Source: Strigamia acuminata (Eukaryota > Arthropoda > Chilopoda > Geophilomorpha > Linotaeniidae). Taken from it: a stretch of DNA of 64,000 nt. Of the stretch, positions 33,358 to 46,518 are shown piece by piece. A program made the translations under genes and the position numbers. The notes beneath the pieces were generated by a model, which worked only from the letters and a program-made list of their open reading frames with translations, made no database searches and had not been told where the DNA came from. Position 1 is the stretch's first letter, and every line of letters begins with the position of its first letter. The stretch is taken from positions 63,621,369-63,685,368 of the forward strand of contig OX442314.1 of the NCBI GenBank assembly GCA_949358305.1, written 5' to 3'.

Positions 33358-33606
33358 TATATTTAACATCACTTCAGTAATTATTGGGACTGTAAACAAT
33401 TGAAAAAAGCGAGGAAAAAAAATCTCGAGAAAAAAATACCCGTATGCCGTATGGGAACCTGGAACTTGATCTGGAATCCCAGATTAAGTTTTGCAATGAA
33501 ACAATCCTTTATTTACCAAATAAACAATTGCATTCAGAAACAAAACTTCGCCTAAAAATTCGTTTGAGACGAAAATTTAAATGAAAAGTTATTGAATGTG
33601 CCTAGT

Positions 33607-36572
33607 ATGTTGTGCAAATGGTGATTGTGCGATTGTTTGGCTGCACTTCATAATTAAGTGAAGTGATAAATTAAATGATAAGGCACATTTAATTCAACTT
33701 TCTAGTCACTTCTCAGATTGATGGCTGTCAATCTCACTACACTTTGCTTTCCATATTCCTGTCTCCCCGGTCTCTTGTGAGTCCTGGCTCCGATCGGAAG
33801 CTCTCTTGCCCGACTGCTTCTGACCAACGTTGACCATGTCAATGACCCCCCAGGTGCGAATAACTCGGAGGAATACGAAATGCAGTCCATGGATCTTCGC
33901 TTTGGCTTTCTTCAAATCTCAACTGCTTGCACAAGCAAACTCGCCGGTTTAGTTGGCTAATATTTGACGATGGTAAATGCAAATTTTTCACCAAAAATTA
34001 ATTCAGAGAAATTTGTTCACACAACATCTAAGTCCAAATTAATTATCAGTATCGCAGTATTTGCCTAAAGCAAGGCAAACACTAATGATTCCAAATTTTA
34101 AACCCGAAACGAAATTCACTATTCCAAATTAAAAATTAAAAGCGTGCAAGCAAACCAGCCGATGATTAAAATCACTTATTTCACAAACCTGGAGGCGCCA
34201 ACGCAAACTATTTCGAGAAAACTTGGAAATTCAATTTAAATTTTTCCTTTTTTTTAAAAAAAAAAAAATCTCCATATAGTTTATTTTAAAATAATTTAAT
34301 TATGCCATCCATCAATTCATTGTCTTGACAAGCCACTTCCACAACTTATTTATACGCAGAACAAATCATAAGCTCCAATTAGCCGAGAGAATTTTAAAGG
34401 CCGGGCTTAACGGTTTTGCTATCGAGCAAAAGAAATTTATAATTAACTTTGCAAAATTACTTTATCCCAAAAAAAAGTGAAGGGGGAAAAAAATGTGGCG
34501 GTTCTTGCATCGTTCACTTTCTCGCTCCCAATTTTGGGACGATCATTAAAAAGAGAAATACACTCTACAGGGAACAGGATAAATAGCTTAAACTCTTATT
34601 TACTACCGAGTCCAATAACTAGGCAAAGTTTGCACGCTAAAAAATTATAATCTCGTTTATGATTTTGTTTCGTAGTGTGTACAAATTTCTCGTCTTCACA
34701 AACAAAATTAGGGAGGGAAAAATTAAGAGTTTCGAGTTTAATGAAAAATATTGTTTCATATAAAGTTTGAAAACAAATTTCTTATATATTTATTAAAAAA
34801 AAAAAAAAAAAAAAAAAAGTTTTCTTGGAAAATAAAGTAAAAAAAAAAATTAAAAATGGAAAAAAAAATCAAGATTAGAAAATGTGTCCTGGCTTGCCGC
34901 AGTTTTAAAATTCAAAATTTGGCGCATTTTTTTGCGCCATTTCTTTATTTTCCTCATTTTTGTTGGAAATAATTTTGACCTCTTATATAACTTCATTTTT
35001 TCTTGAATTTTTGTACCTTATTGTAAATTATTTTGCCCCTATTTATTCTTTTCATGTTATCTGTCTTTTTGTCTAGTTTGGAGTATTTCCTGGGATAATC
35101 ATGAGAAATTGGCTCTCTTTATAAGTTATGCATACTCTTCTCATTTAAATATTTAACTTTAATCACCTGTTTTGGGCTATTTCTCCTTAAAAATAAAATT
35201 GGCCAAGAACATGTGATCAAAGGTTTCCTCATTTTCTAAATTCCTAATTTTAGACAGAATTACTTTCGCTTCCGACTTAGTAACAGCTCTCGTCGTAATT
35301 GAGAGTTTCAGAGTGCGCTTTCATGGTGTGTAGCAACCCACGAGGAATAATTCTAACCAGAATTCTCATGGTTGTCTACATGACCAGCGCCTTATTCATA
35401 TCATCTTATTTTGCGTTCACTGTAATGAAGAAAAAGCTTGTCAGTAGAACCTAATCCGCCGACATTTTTAGCCAACACTAGTGACTTCCTCTCCATATTG
35501 TGGACATATTTTTATTCTGGACATATTTTTATTTAAGGGAAAACTTCCCCAGTTTTTGAAGCAAATCATTTTGTCGTTTCTTTTATAATCCTACTACTAT
35601 AATCTAATTTTACTGTTTTAGTCATTACTTAAGATCGATGGCTGTCAATCTGACCATGCTTAGTAGATTACAATCTTTCCAACAAATATGATCGTTTTCT
35701 CTAATTATTTCCTGCTTGTCTTTATGCGATTTTTTTAAAAAAAAATACAGTCTAACCCAAAATATGCAACTCATCTTATTGAAACATCTGCACTTTCGCA
35801 GTAAAAACAAAAAAGATGATTTAGATCCATATCTAACCACCAATTTAAATGGAAATGTTTAAGCAATCCTATTAATGTTACGTACTTATGTGTACAAGAT
35901 TAGTATGATAAAAACTGCAAAGCTCGCAATTTGTCCCTTAATATCAACATTGCATTTTGGAGGTAATAATTGGATAGAGACTACTTTCCTTTCAAATTTT
36001 GCTCCCCATAATGAATTCAGCTCGATTGCAATTGAAAATGCATCAGCATGCAAGCTTCTGCTTCTACTGATGTTTTAATCAGAGAACAAAGTACACGAGA
36101 AAATTACAAATTCATTTCTAATCTTGTATCACAAAGTTAAAACACACATATTTTAATACTTTTAAAAGTCAACAAACCAAGCATTAAATGCAGTGGACAA
36201 GAATTAAATAAAGCATCCATCCGCTTAGGGTAGTTATTCCTTCGGGGTTTGAAACAACATCTTTGTACGTTGTAGGATTTTTCCAAGTATAATCCCGTTG
36301 TGATGTACACCCCGACCGAATGATGTGGGTGTATCATTCTGCATACTCAAGAAATAAGAGTCTCTTAAAACATTAATAAAGGTTTAATTATAAAGAAAAA
36401 CAATAATATTTGCAATAACCATAAGATAAAAGGTAACTTAAATTAAAGTCTATCGGTCACATAATAGTTACTGTTTTGATGCTCTGTTGTTCAGGATCCC
36501 TTTCTTTAGTATGAATGTTTCATGGTGATCTTCAGTTCTTTCCACCGTAGCTGACCATCATTCACAATTTTA
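33607..36572. other. Non-coding stretch
   Basis: No supported gene. It holds a 24-nt poly(A) run (34795-34818) and two diverged copies of a roughly 35-bp sequence containing GATGGCTGTCAATCT (33703-33737, 35619-35654). Confidence 0.55.
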
Positions 36573-37097
36573 TTGTCAGTATTTTTAGTTTTGATGCATC
36601 ACAGTTATGGCACCTCAAGCAGAGAGCATGCTGGAGATTTAGGCCGTGCAAGCTACGATCCACGGGACGAATCAACTTTCTTAAGGATCCAACCTTGCAT
36701 TTGCATCGAGAACTGGGGAACCACCGAAAATCCAGTCGGAGGCGAGCAGCAGATGCTCTTAACACAAAAATTGCACTTTTCCTGCATTTTCCTGTATTTT
36801 AAAACAATTGTTGCCCCCCTCTCCTCTAGGAGAAAAACCATGCACAATGCAATTTCAAAATACGTCACATTATTGTGGGCGGATCCAAAGGGCATTACAA
36901 CATTATTTTCCAAAGGTCTATTGAACAATGATGAGAAACTACTGAGATACCCAGCAGGACACCCATCCAAGTACTTACTAGACCCAATGCTGCTTAACTT
37001 TCGTGTTCTGACGGGAACAGGAAAGCCTTTCTTATCCGTTTTCAATGTTAAGAAGCGATACGTTTTGGATGACTTCGGTACACTCCCTGCCGACTAA
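36573..37097 (+). CDS. Unrecognised open frame, possible gene fragment
   Basis: 174 open codons in otherwise stop-rich DNA, with no ATG at the upstream end. The first ATG is at 36594, shortly after TATTTTTAG, which could be a splice acceptor ending at 36587. The second half is mixed and protein-like (KYVTLLWADPKGITTLFSKG). The opposite strand is also open (37045-36653), so the evidence for coding is ambiguous. No domain was recognised. It may be a host exon, a decayed transposon fragment, or chance. Confidence 0.2.
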   Translation: MSVFLVLMHHSYGTSSREHAGDLGRASYDPRDESTFLRIQPCICIENWGTTENPVGGEQQMLLTQKLHFSCIFLYFKTIVAPLSSRRKTMHNAISKYVTLLWADPKGITTLFSKGLLNNDEKLLRYPAGHPSKYLLDPMLLNFRVLTGTGKPFLSVFNVKKRYVLDDFGTLPAD

Positions 37098-40041
37098 ATT
37101 CCACCGAAGATTAAATATTACCACACGATCAATAGCAAACAAGCACCGTGAAGCCAATAGATTGATTAGGCTGCCAAACATCGCCGTGCACAAAACAAAT
37201 TTGAACACTTAAATTAATTCGCCATCCGTCTTTATTCTTGCAAACTTGAACTTTTCACCACCACATTGAATTTAAAAAAAAAATTGCCTCTTTAACAATC
37301 TAACTCAACCTTTATTGTGTATGCATTCCTCACAAGTTGCAAGTCACAAACTATTTTTAGTGCTAAAACAAAAGCACATGATATAAATTTGTCCACAACG
37401 AGATAAAAATCAAGCAACAAAAGTTAGTAACGTGGCTCATTAGCCTCACAACATAACATGCATAGAATAAACTAGGAAGGGAGAAAAAAAAAACCAGCTG
37501 CAAAAATAGAAAATAAATGGATTATTCCAAAGCAGCAAGTTAATAATATGGGAGTGGAATAAGCAGGTCATTGTGTTCCATTCTCTTCCATTAACATTGT
37601 GTCTAAGTTGTAATTCCGGCCGCCCCTTTGGCATTAGCTCGACTCCAATGCCGACATTCAACGAGAAATTATTACCTCGTTATGGTCATCGGGCTGCGTT
37701 GACAACAAGCAGCTCGTGCATATTTTATGACCCACTAATGAACAAGCCACAAAGACACTCGGCCCAACTCCCTCCAACGACGCCAGATAACCAAATGAAT
37801 ACATAACAAACTTTTGCACACTGTTCGATTCAACTTGCACATGCCCACACGCGCATTAAATTCAGACGTTCACACAAGAAGAAGAAAAAAATCATCAATT
37901 ACGGACACAAAATCATTAAATTACACATTATTGCTGTACAAGTATATTTAAAGCTCAAATTTCAAACGAGCGTTTTAAGAGTTTTTTCTTGTTTTACTTA
38001 CGTTTTATGGTTATTTCTTTCAGTTTAAAGCTAATTCCATAATAAAATTTAATATTTACCATTAAAAAAAATATTTTTATTCCTGTATTAATTTTTTTAG
38101 TGTCGTACTTCTTATTATAATCCGTGGACCATCATAAGTCTTAAAAACAGATCTAATAGTTTTATCGGCCATCTTCCTCCTCATTTCCCCAGATGGTGCC
38201 ACGATGCGCAGTAAAGTTCAAACAAACCAGACGAATTCCCCTGTCTCAGGCTAATTAACAATGTATCGGGTTAAAAACAAAGTATTTCATTATTATTGCA
38301 GCAGTCTCCAAATATCCGTAGCAATATTTTGCAATCATTGGCCGATATCCAACACAGATATCAGTCAAATCGGCAAATTGGTTGCAACATTATATTGATC
38401 CAGCTCCAATTATGTGAAATCTTGTGAATTTTTCATAATGTTTGTACTTGTTTAGTTGTCATTTTGTTTCATCAGATTCCATTCTATACCCTCGTGAAGA
38501 AAGTCCGGGAAGTATTTGCACATTTGTAATTCAATTAAATAAAAGTAGTTCACCCAAGAAAGACCAATTAAATAAAAGTAGTTCACCCAAGAAAGACCAA
38601 TTTGGAATAAATCACTTCTTTTAAGCAGGATCGGCTGCTTATCGGAACGGTCCGTACGCGTAACAATACACTCTTTTTTTCCCAATTAACTATCGATGCT
38701 TAATTTGCAGTGCAGTGCTGGATTATACGCCTTGGACCTTCAACTTTCCACCGTATAACTTAGTTGAGTAATGGACATACACATTTAACTTATGTCGTAT
38801 CCCCTTTGGCTTTTCTCGTGACTACAGCACTGACCCTATGTTAATGATATTTATTTACAAACGTAACGTACAAGCCATTAAAATAAGCTTTGCTGAAAAT
38901 TGATTTGACCCAAACATGTTATAGATACAAGACCCTAAATCGATGGCAAATTATATCGGTTGTGCCTGCAGTAACCTGGTGACGTTTTCAGGCGTCATAG
39001 AATGATAATTTTGAACAAACTATCGGAAACACTGGTGCAGATTATTAGAATTTTTTTTTGAAACAAAAAGCGGATTTAAATTGGTCTTATCCGAACCCCA
39101 GACCCCGAACCACATAACTTGGCTTAAAACTGCCGTAAATCGAGTTAAACGCGGGATCCATTACGGCACGAAAGAAAAATTGCATTCAGGCATTCACCAA
39201 TTAGTGCGTCCGCGCATTTACAGACAATTTACGGTAAAATAAACAAGAACAAAGTGAAACTACTTCAAACTACACGTGTTATTGGCTGTATCGAACGTAC
39301 GACTTTCGTATTGTTAGTTAACTATTGAACTGATCAGTCATTAATTTATTCATTCCTGATAATACAAGTACTATTACGTGGTTTTTAGCTTGACTCACGT
39401 AATAATTCTCAAGGGCAATTAAGGAAGACTCAATTTTTATTTCAACATCTCAATTTGAGTCAAACAAGCGTCCACCCACAACATGAAAAGTAAAAGAAAG
39501 AAAGAAAAATTGAAAAGTGTTGAAAGTCCCCTCTCTATCTTTTTTGCGAATAAATCATTTTTATTTGCAAACTAAATCATGCGAATTCAAATGGATGTAT
39601 TGCCAAACACATTACTATTGAAGGATGGTTGTGCAATTCCTGTGGTTTTCCATCGACACGAGAAATAATAGCAAAGCTCTTCTTCTTACCCACTATGTGC
39701 CATCTGCCATAACTCGTGATCACACACGCTTACCTTATAAATCACACAAACCAAACCGCCCACGCCGTATTAACACGACTAGACTCGATTTCAGGATTAT
39801 TTCTATTGCTCTTTTCGACTTGTGCTTTATAGATTTTGTACATACGACTATAATTTAGCCGCGAAAATAAGAGGAAAAAAAGATAATAACGACTAACAAC
39901 AGCAAAACAAAACTTTTCCACGTAATAAAAAAATTTATCTATCAAAAAAATAGAAAGAAATAAAAATTGTGTCAATTATATTTTGACGCACACCACAACA
40001 CATGAAATCTCGCTCTTTTGTTTTCAGACAGTCAATAACGC

Positions 40042-40073
<32 letters not shown>

Positions 40074-41013
40074 CCTCTCTCCCGAGTAAATGGAATCCAA
40101 CCGCTGGGAGGATTTTTTTTTCTTCATAACTTTCATTAATCATCGGTTGCTAAATATTTGAACCGTTTTAAAGTGCAATATCTATTGACAGAAAACTGAA
40201 CTTTTGGCTGCATTTGTAACTTGTCTGTTGGTTGCTCGAAAGCCGGAAGTTGAGTCAAACTCATCGTTGAAAAATGACAACCTTGCAAGACAGTTTATTG
40301 CAAAAAGCATTGCTTTTAAAATTTTCAGATTCGCTCTACTCGTACTTCCTTTCGAGAAAATAAGAGAACCTAGAAAAGTAATTTTTAAAAAAGCACGTCA
40401 AGTTGTACAAATCTCAAGAGACGACATTCACTAATCACAAGGTTTGTTCAATTCTGGGAATACAACTCACTTATTCTGCTTATAAAAGTCTTCTTTCGGA
40501 ATGTGTTGCAACTTTAGCTATAGTATCAAGTTGTGTATATTTTATCCAAGAGTTAAGTTTCTGCTTTTTTGTTTTACAATGCCGCAAAGCTTAGAAAATG
40601 TGCAATATTTCGCGCATAAATTGTTAAGAAAAAAGTGAATTGAAAATGTTCAATTCTGAATTCGCTTCGTTGCACTGTGAACAAACTTCTAATAAAAATT
40701 AACGCAACAATTAAAATCCGCAGCATTCTAAGTTTTCTAGGCCTAACCAAGAAAGCCTTTTAGCTTGATTTGTTTAATTATTGTTGCCTTTATTGTTATT
40801 GTTCGTTAAAGTTTCATTCTTTGTGCATTTTTCGTGTTTATTTATTAGTGACTTATGAGAAAGTAATAAACGGAACAAGTGTTAATTGTTATAACACACG
40901 CGTTTCAATCTGAAGTCAACATCGAGCTTACATTGCAAAACACATACATTCAATACTGTATGTTTGTTTTGCTTGCTAAATGCTTGTGTGCGATATTTAT
41001 ACCCGTGGGAATA
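37098..41013. other. Non-coding stretch
   Basis: No supported gene. It contains a perfect 33-bp tandem duplication (38532-38597) and a TTTTC pyrimidine run near 40046-40085. Confidence 0.55.
38532..38597. repeat. Perfect two-copy 33-bp tandem duplication
   Basis: 38532-38564 and 38565-38597 are the same 33 bases (CAATTAAATAAAAGTAGTTC...), a simple recent local duplication. Confidence 0.95.
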
Positions 41014-41015
41014 TA

Positions 41016-41240
41016 CAGTCGTGTTCAAAAAAACTGGACCCTCACTCTATGCTAGCAATTGAAATTGTGAGTAATTTTGTGTTTTGTCACACCAGACATC
41101 AACGGGTTATAATACAGACAAGGCTATATAAGGCCATACAAGTATTATCACTGGTGTTTCACCTAGTGGCAAAACACAAAATTACTCACAAGTTCAATTG
41201 CCAGCATAGAGTAAGGGTCCAGTTTTTTTTAACACGACTG
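41016..41240. mobile_element. MITE, 225 bp, near-complete hairpin with 75-bp arms, TA target duplication
   Basis: Arms 41016-41090 and 41166-41240 are reverse complements with about five mismatches, separated by a 75-bp loop. TA flanks both ends. The end CAGTCGTGTTCAAAA resembles Tc1-like inverted repeats. A transcript would fold into one long hairpin. Confidence 0.9.
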
Positions 41241-41242
41241 TA

Positions 41243-43503
41243 CGTCTCAGTTTCTCGCCGTATTGTCGCACTTTCCCTGGCACGCCACTAAAAGCCAGTT
41301 TGCCCCAATTGAACGGCCAAAATATGCTACTAAAAAGGAAACGTACGTTTGTTTGTTTTAAACAAGGAAATATCGTGCAAAATCCTTATTCCTCTTGGCA
41401 CAGAAAACATAGGACGACCTCTAGAGACATTTTTGGCCACGAGAATCGCAAGTTAATTCTTGTAGCAAGAGTTAACATTAAAAAACACCATCACATGTTA
41501 ACAAATGGTGCTCAATCTTTATTGTATGCGCTTAGTAATTTCTATTTATGGTCCACCACTTTTTCAACCTCCCTAAAACACAGCAACAATGAAAAATATA
41601 TTGGTGCAACTGTCATTTTGACGAGCGAAGACTACCAGCAATGTTTCCAAAGTGCTATCGTAGATACAAAGAGTATCAAGATGTCATGGTTTGTTCAGTT
41701 TATAACTGTCATCAATGAATGTTTCCAACGCAACTGATACTTTAAATTCGAGAAATCCGATATTTGGTTCGAAATATTGAAAGCTATTGATCAAACATTG
41801 CCGAGGTGATTTTGTGTTTGAACACAACCTAACTCCCAAGATAAGCATTAGCCATCCTTTGATATTCGATATAGATAACAAATAACAAATTTATAACCAT
41901 TTTCACTCTGAAAGGTGTAATTATCTTACCTTGTTTTATGGATGGTTACGAGCATTGACCCCTGACATCAAACGACAAGCAAACAAGAAACACGAGATGT
42001 CTAGCCACCACCTAAAAAAAAATCCATAATTGCAGTAATTAGATAAAATTGCATTACATTTAAAAAATGTTGTAAAAATTTGCTAACACTTGTTTGTACC
42101 TGGCATGTGTTTTCATCATGTTATTCTAACAATTCCATTTTTTTTTTAAAAATTGTTTGGTTTATATTACCAGTTTATTCTTCTCACCCATTCCATAAAA
42201 ACACCCAATAACTTTTACAATCGCTTGTTTTTCCAGTATATCAATTTCTGTTTTCTAGGTATAAGTAGAAAAAGGAAAGAAGAAAAAACAAAGGATATTG
42301 CATTTAAACTTTCTTGTAGTAACTACCAATAAAACTATAGAAGAATGAAATTATCTTTTTACAGCTTAATGTTTTTATTTTTAATGTTCTCTTTTTCTAT
42401 TTGTTGAACAAATTTTAAATATATATTTTTAAAAAAAAAAATAAAAAATGTAAAAAAGTTAAGCAAATAAAAGAACTATCAAAGAACAAATTTTTATGAC
42501 AAGAGCCCTAAACTTCAAAAATATCCTCGACTTTAAATTTTTCAAAAGCCCACTTTATGCAAAGAAGAAAAGGAAGTAAGCTTAATGCTAAATTGAATCC
42601 AGCATCTGTTCCTGACTCAGCCCCAGGGAGGCGCTGCCTAACTGAAGACCATCTGGAGAAATCATGGACAAATCCAAGACTAAATGTACACTTTTTCTTT
42701 TACATTTAAACTTTTTAAGTTTGAAAAAACCAAATACAACATTCGGTTATGCATTGTAATTTCCTTTTTCATTAAAAAAAGTTTTGCTTGTAGTTTCGGT
42801 CTGAACATTAAAGTGGCGCACATTTCTAAGGGTACCATTTCGGTTGATCAGTTTACTGAGGCGATTGATTGCAAAAAGTAGAAATTACCTTTGTTTTTGT
42901 TGGTTTTAAGTGTTTGTTCACATCACGTTTACGTGACAGTGCCGCCAGGTTAAAAACTTCTCACCTGCGTATTGTGCTGACCAATCAAAGTCAAGCACAT
43001 AGGTATATTAATTGTATCTTTTGAAAGCAAGAAACAGTGTTGTCGAACATTAACCAAGTGTCGTTCATTTGCATTCACCCAACCTTCGAGCATTTAAAAC
43101 CACAGTTTTGTTACTTTCAACAGCACTGCATTTTTGTTAACAGAAAATAAAACGTTTTTATGCTTATTTTGGTCTTATTTGAGGTCGATGCAATTTCGGT
43201 CCAAAGTTCAATGTAAATAATCGCCAGTTCTTTTTACCGTTAATGCAATTGTGTAAATTGGTATCTCCAAATCAGTGACTAAAATTTTGGATGGTGCAAA
43301 GATGCAGGTGCACCTCCAAGGGTGACATTTTGACAAACTTGTGCATTGTCAGTGGTAAATTATAAGAGCAAAATTTTCGGACAAAATTGACAAATTTTTA
43401 TGGGTAGTAACGCCAAAAATGGCGCAGTTTAAAATTTACCCTTCGGCGCCATTGTTTGTACGGGCTTTGGGATAATTAATATTCTTGTTTTAGTATTAGT
43501 TAA
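41243..43503. other. Non-coding stretch
   Basis: No supported gene. One unconvincing open frame (41300-41737) has no ATG at its start and no recognisable domain. Confidence 0.5.
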
Positions 43504-43505
43504 TA

Positions 43506-43826
43506 CCGTACTGCCTCGATTTAACGCCGGGGCGTTTATTCATTTTTTCTAGTTGACCCCCCCGGCGTTCATTCAAAGCCCGGCGATTATTCGCGCCGGG
43601 CGTCTACCCGAAAAAAAAAATTGGAAAGCCACTCATTGCTAGCTATTCTTCGATGTTTCGACCAAAAGACCTCTCAAAACGTTTAAAAAACGTTTCAACC
43701 CGGCGTTTAAACAAACCCGGCGTTCATTTAAGGCCGGCGTTTATTGCCATTTCGTCCTCAGTTTGCCCGGCGCTTAATCAGGAGCCGGCGTTTAGATACG
43801 ACCGGCGTTAAATCGAGGCAGTACGG
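43506..43826. mobile_element. MITE, 321 bp, perfect 25-bp inverted repeats, TA target duplication, CCGGCG-rich
   Basis: 43506-43530 (CCGTACTGCCTCGATTTAAC...) is the exact reverse complement of 43802-43826, and TA flanks each end. The interior repeats CCGGCGTTYATT-like words in both orientations, an internally amplified terminal motif. No ORF. Confidence 0.9.
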
Positions 43827-43828
43827 TA

Positions 43829-46453
43829 CAGTAAGTTTGTTTAAACTTGACTTTGGATGTACATAAACGCACGTTCATTCACTGGCATGAATAATTCATC
43901 AAAAATACGCCACTGACACTTAATTTGATCCTGATTAAATTGCACGCGATCCAATTCGTTTTAAATGCAAAGATAAACATGGTTAGTGACCCGTGATATT
44001 CGCAGAAAACTAATCTTACTTCTATACTAAACTTGCCCACCAGTGTTGGTAGAAAATTAGCCCTCGTTCGTTGATAACACCTACTACGTCCTTCGAGAGA
44101 GAGAAAAAATCAGATTAAAAGTCTTTTTATTCTGACAAAAGTTACCCTTAATGAACTGGTCTCAGGTGAATGATTAATGAATCAAACTAATGTCTTCATG
44201 TTTTGTTGCTGATGTGACAAAATCGAGAGCTGGAGAAGACGGAAGGGAAGGGACACCACGCGGCTATGCACATAACGGCGAAAATCTAAACGGAAATGGC
44301 GTGAAATCATCGAATCACGTGACATAAAATTCAAACTGTTGTAAAAGGTGTTTTAGTTATTATAAATTCTTTCATTTAATTGTTTTAAAATTTACGCGAG
44401 CTTCTTTCGAAGCGATATTTTAATTTTTCCTTTTGATTAAATGTTTTTCAAATTTTAGCCAATCGCAGAGCAGCATTGGCAGCGCTCTTAACGGGAACAT
44501 TTAACCACTGTTAAATATTTGTTTCATATTGTGTATTTAGTTGTAATAAAAATAAATGAAAAAAATAAATAAATAAATAAAATAAAATAAAATTTATTCA
44601 TGACCAATAAAATTTAGGTTTTGTGAATCGTAATTTGTTGTTTACAACTGACACATCAAGAAAACTCTTTGTAGAATAGAATTTACTCAAATGTATATCT
44701 CATCAAATAAATAAATACACACTAAATAAATGCGTGTTTAAACAATTATTTTCTACAACATTTTAATAACAATTTCAAGTATCCGCATGTTGTAGTAAAT
44801 GTTATACGCGGATGAGTGGTACACATCGTATATCATCTGCTTTCCTTACGACTACAGCACTGGCATTAGCGTAGCCAAAAATGAATCTATGTAACCCCCT
44901 TCCGGGGAAAAGTTTTGAATTTAGTTCTTAGACTTCCCTGAAAACTGTTCGCATGCAATCAATCGCTCGCATGACTTGCTCTCTCCTGTCAGAAATGTGA
45001 ACTAGCAAACAAAAAAACTTACCTATGTTTTATATTCACAAAATATTCACAATATTTGTACAAATTAACTAAACAAAATATATAGTTAGCATTTATACAG
45101 GAGCAGATTTTCATTCTGAAAATTTTATTCGAGGAAGGCGTTTATTAGATGTGACGATAAAAATGAATAAATTCTGGACGAGAAGAAAAAAAAAGCGAAA
45201 AATGTGTTCATTAACCAATTTTGCGCATCCAGTGAACATAAAAGTAAGAGGGAAAATTGACAATCTCATTAGAGACAGGTTTCTTATTTCCCCCTAAAAG
45301 GTTCCATTAAAGCATTCCAACCAGTTTCAATGTCCTAACCATCCATCTCCTGTTTCCAATCTAATTTCTTGACATTTCAAACACACATCCGAACCGAACC
45401 AAGTCGAGTGAAAATTCATGCTCACATGACACAAAGGCTTGCAACTAACTTGTATAGTCACTCACTCACTCACTGGCCTGAGCTCTTTCTGTGGTAATCA
45501 CACCTTATTCTCTTATCTGCCGGTCCACTAATCTGCTGGTGCTGTAGTAAGCTTCATCATATTCATACCAGTGACCCCGGCTACACCTCCTTCCATCTCA
45601 GCACACCTCGTCCAAACGCCCTAGCTTCTGATTGGACCCAACTGACTCACACTGAATCAATAAAGCTCCAGATTGCTATGAAGCAAGAAAAAGGGGAGAG
45701 TTAAAAAAGAAGTCAATATTCTAAGAAAACACACTTCCAATTCGACTCACAATCTGTCAAGACAGTAAATTACATTTGACAAGAAACATGAAAAATCTCG
45801 AGTTTAGGGATGGCAAAGAAAGATGATAAAAGATGAAATTAGATTTGATTTCGTCCCGGCGATGTCAGACAAATTCAGATTAACCCACAACACGGAAGCC
45901 AAAATCAAGCACCCGCTTTGAATGAATGCATTTAGCATTTTAATCAGCCCTAAATAAGGTTTCAAATCAATCTTTAAAACACAAAAGCCGCTTCAATTTA
46001 TGGAGAAACCGTTTATTTTCTTTCCTTACCAAACCGATGACATCCAAAATGGACCTCTTACAACTAATGAGAACTCGACTCGTTTGTCAACTCAAGATAC
46101 CCTACACTACCGCTATGGCGATCATCAAATGCACTTCACTAAAGCGTGCATTTATTATTGCCAATGAAAAATTCTTAGCTAAAATGGATTGATTCTTTCA
46201 TGTAGCTTCTCGACTCCATTATTTTATTAAAAAAGGTTAACCTTGTTTGATATCAAGTAATTCAATGTTTTTCAACCTTTCTAGGACCAGAAACCAAAGA
46301 ACAAAGTTAAAGGTTTGTCCGAGATGCTGTTTAGATCTAATCACAATTTCCTAATAAAAGTAAATAGCAGTAAAAACAATTACTTTTACCATATAAACGG
46401 AATGCTACGCATTTAGGAAAGTTAACAAATAAAACCTTATTTAATTAGATGTG
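43829..46453. other. Non-coding stretch
   Basis: No supported gene. AAATA microsatellite-like sequence lies near 44545-44592. A short segment around 44800-44870 resembles 38740-38830, sharing GACTACAGCACTG. Confidence 0.5.
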
Positions 46454-46518
46454 TCGTAACGCTTCAAATTGCGGCCCTGGCGCCTACCAGAACCCGGCGC
46501 CAATTTGAAGCGTTACGG
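46454..46518. mobile_element. Tiny foldback (65 bp) related to the 43506 MITE class
   Basis: CGTAACGCTTCAAATTG (46455-46471) is the exact inverse of 46501-46517, around a CGGCGCC-rich centre. The ends CCGTA...GGCGCCGG echo the 43506-43826 element. TA flanks only the right side. Confidence 0.65.

Larger units (their letters stand above)
32512..33606. mobile_element. Foldback element, family F copy B, interrupted by two nested insertions
   Basis: Left end TAGGCGCATTCAAAAA (from 32512) and right end in inverted form TGAATGTGCCTA (to 33604), each next to TA. Interior words match copy A (21090-21790) on the opposite strand. It is interrupted by a foldback at about 32598-33023 and by a 186-bp MITE at 33172-33357. 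Without them it is about 480 bp. Confidence 0.7.

Noticed and set aside
41300-41737. 145-codon open frame after the 41016 MITE
   Set aside because: No ATG at the start, Asn/Ser/His-rich chance-like composition, no domain.
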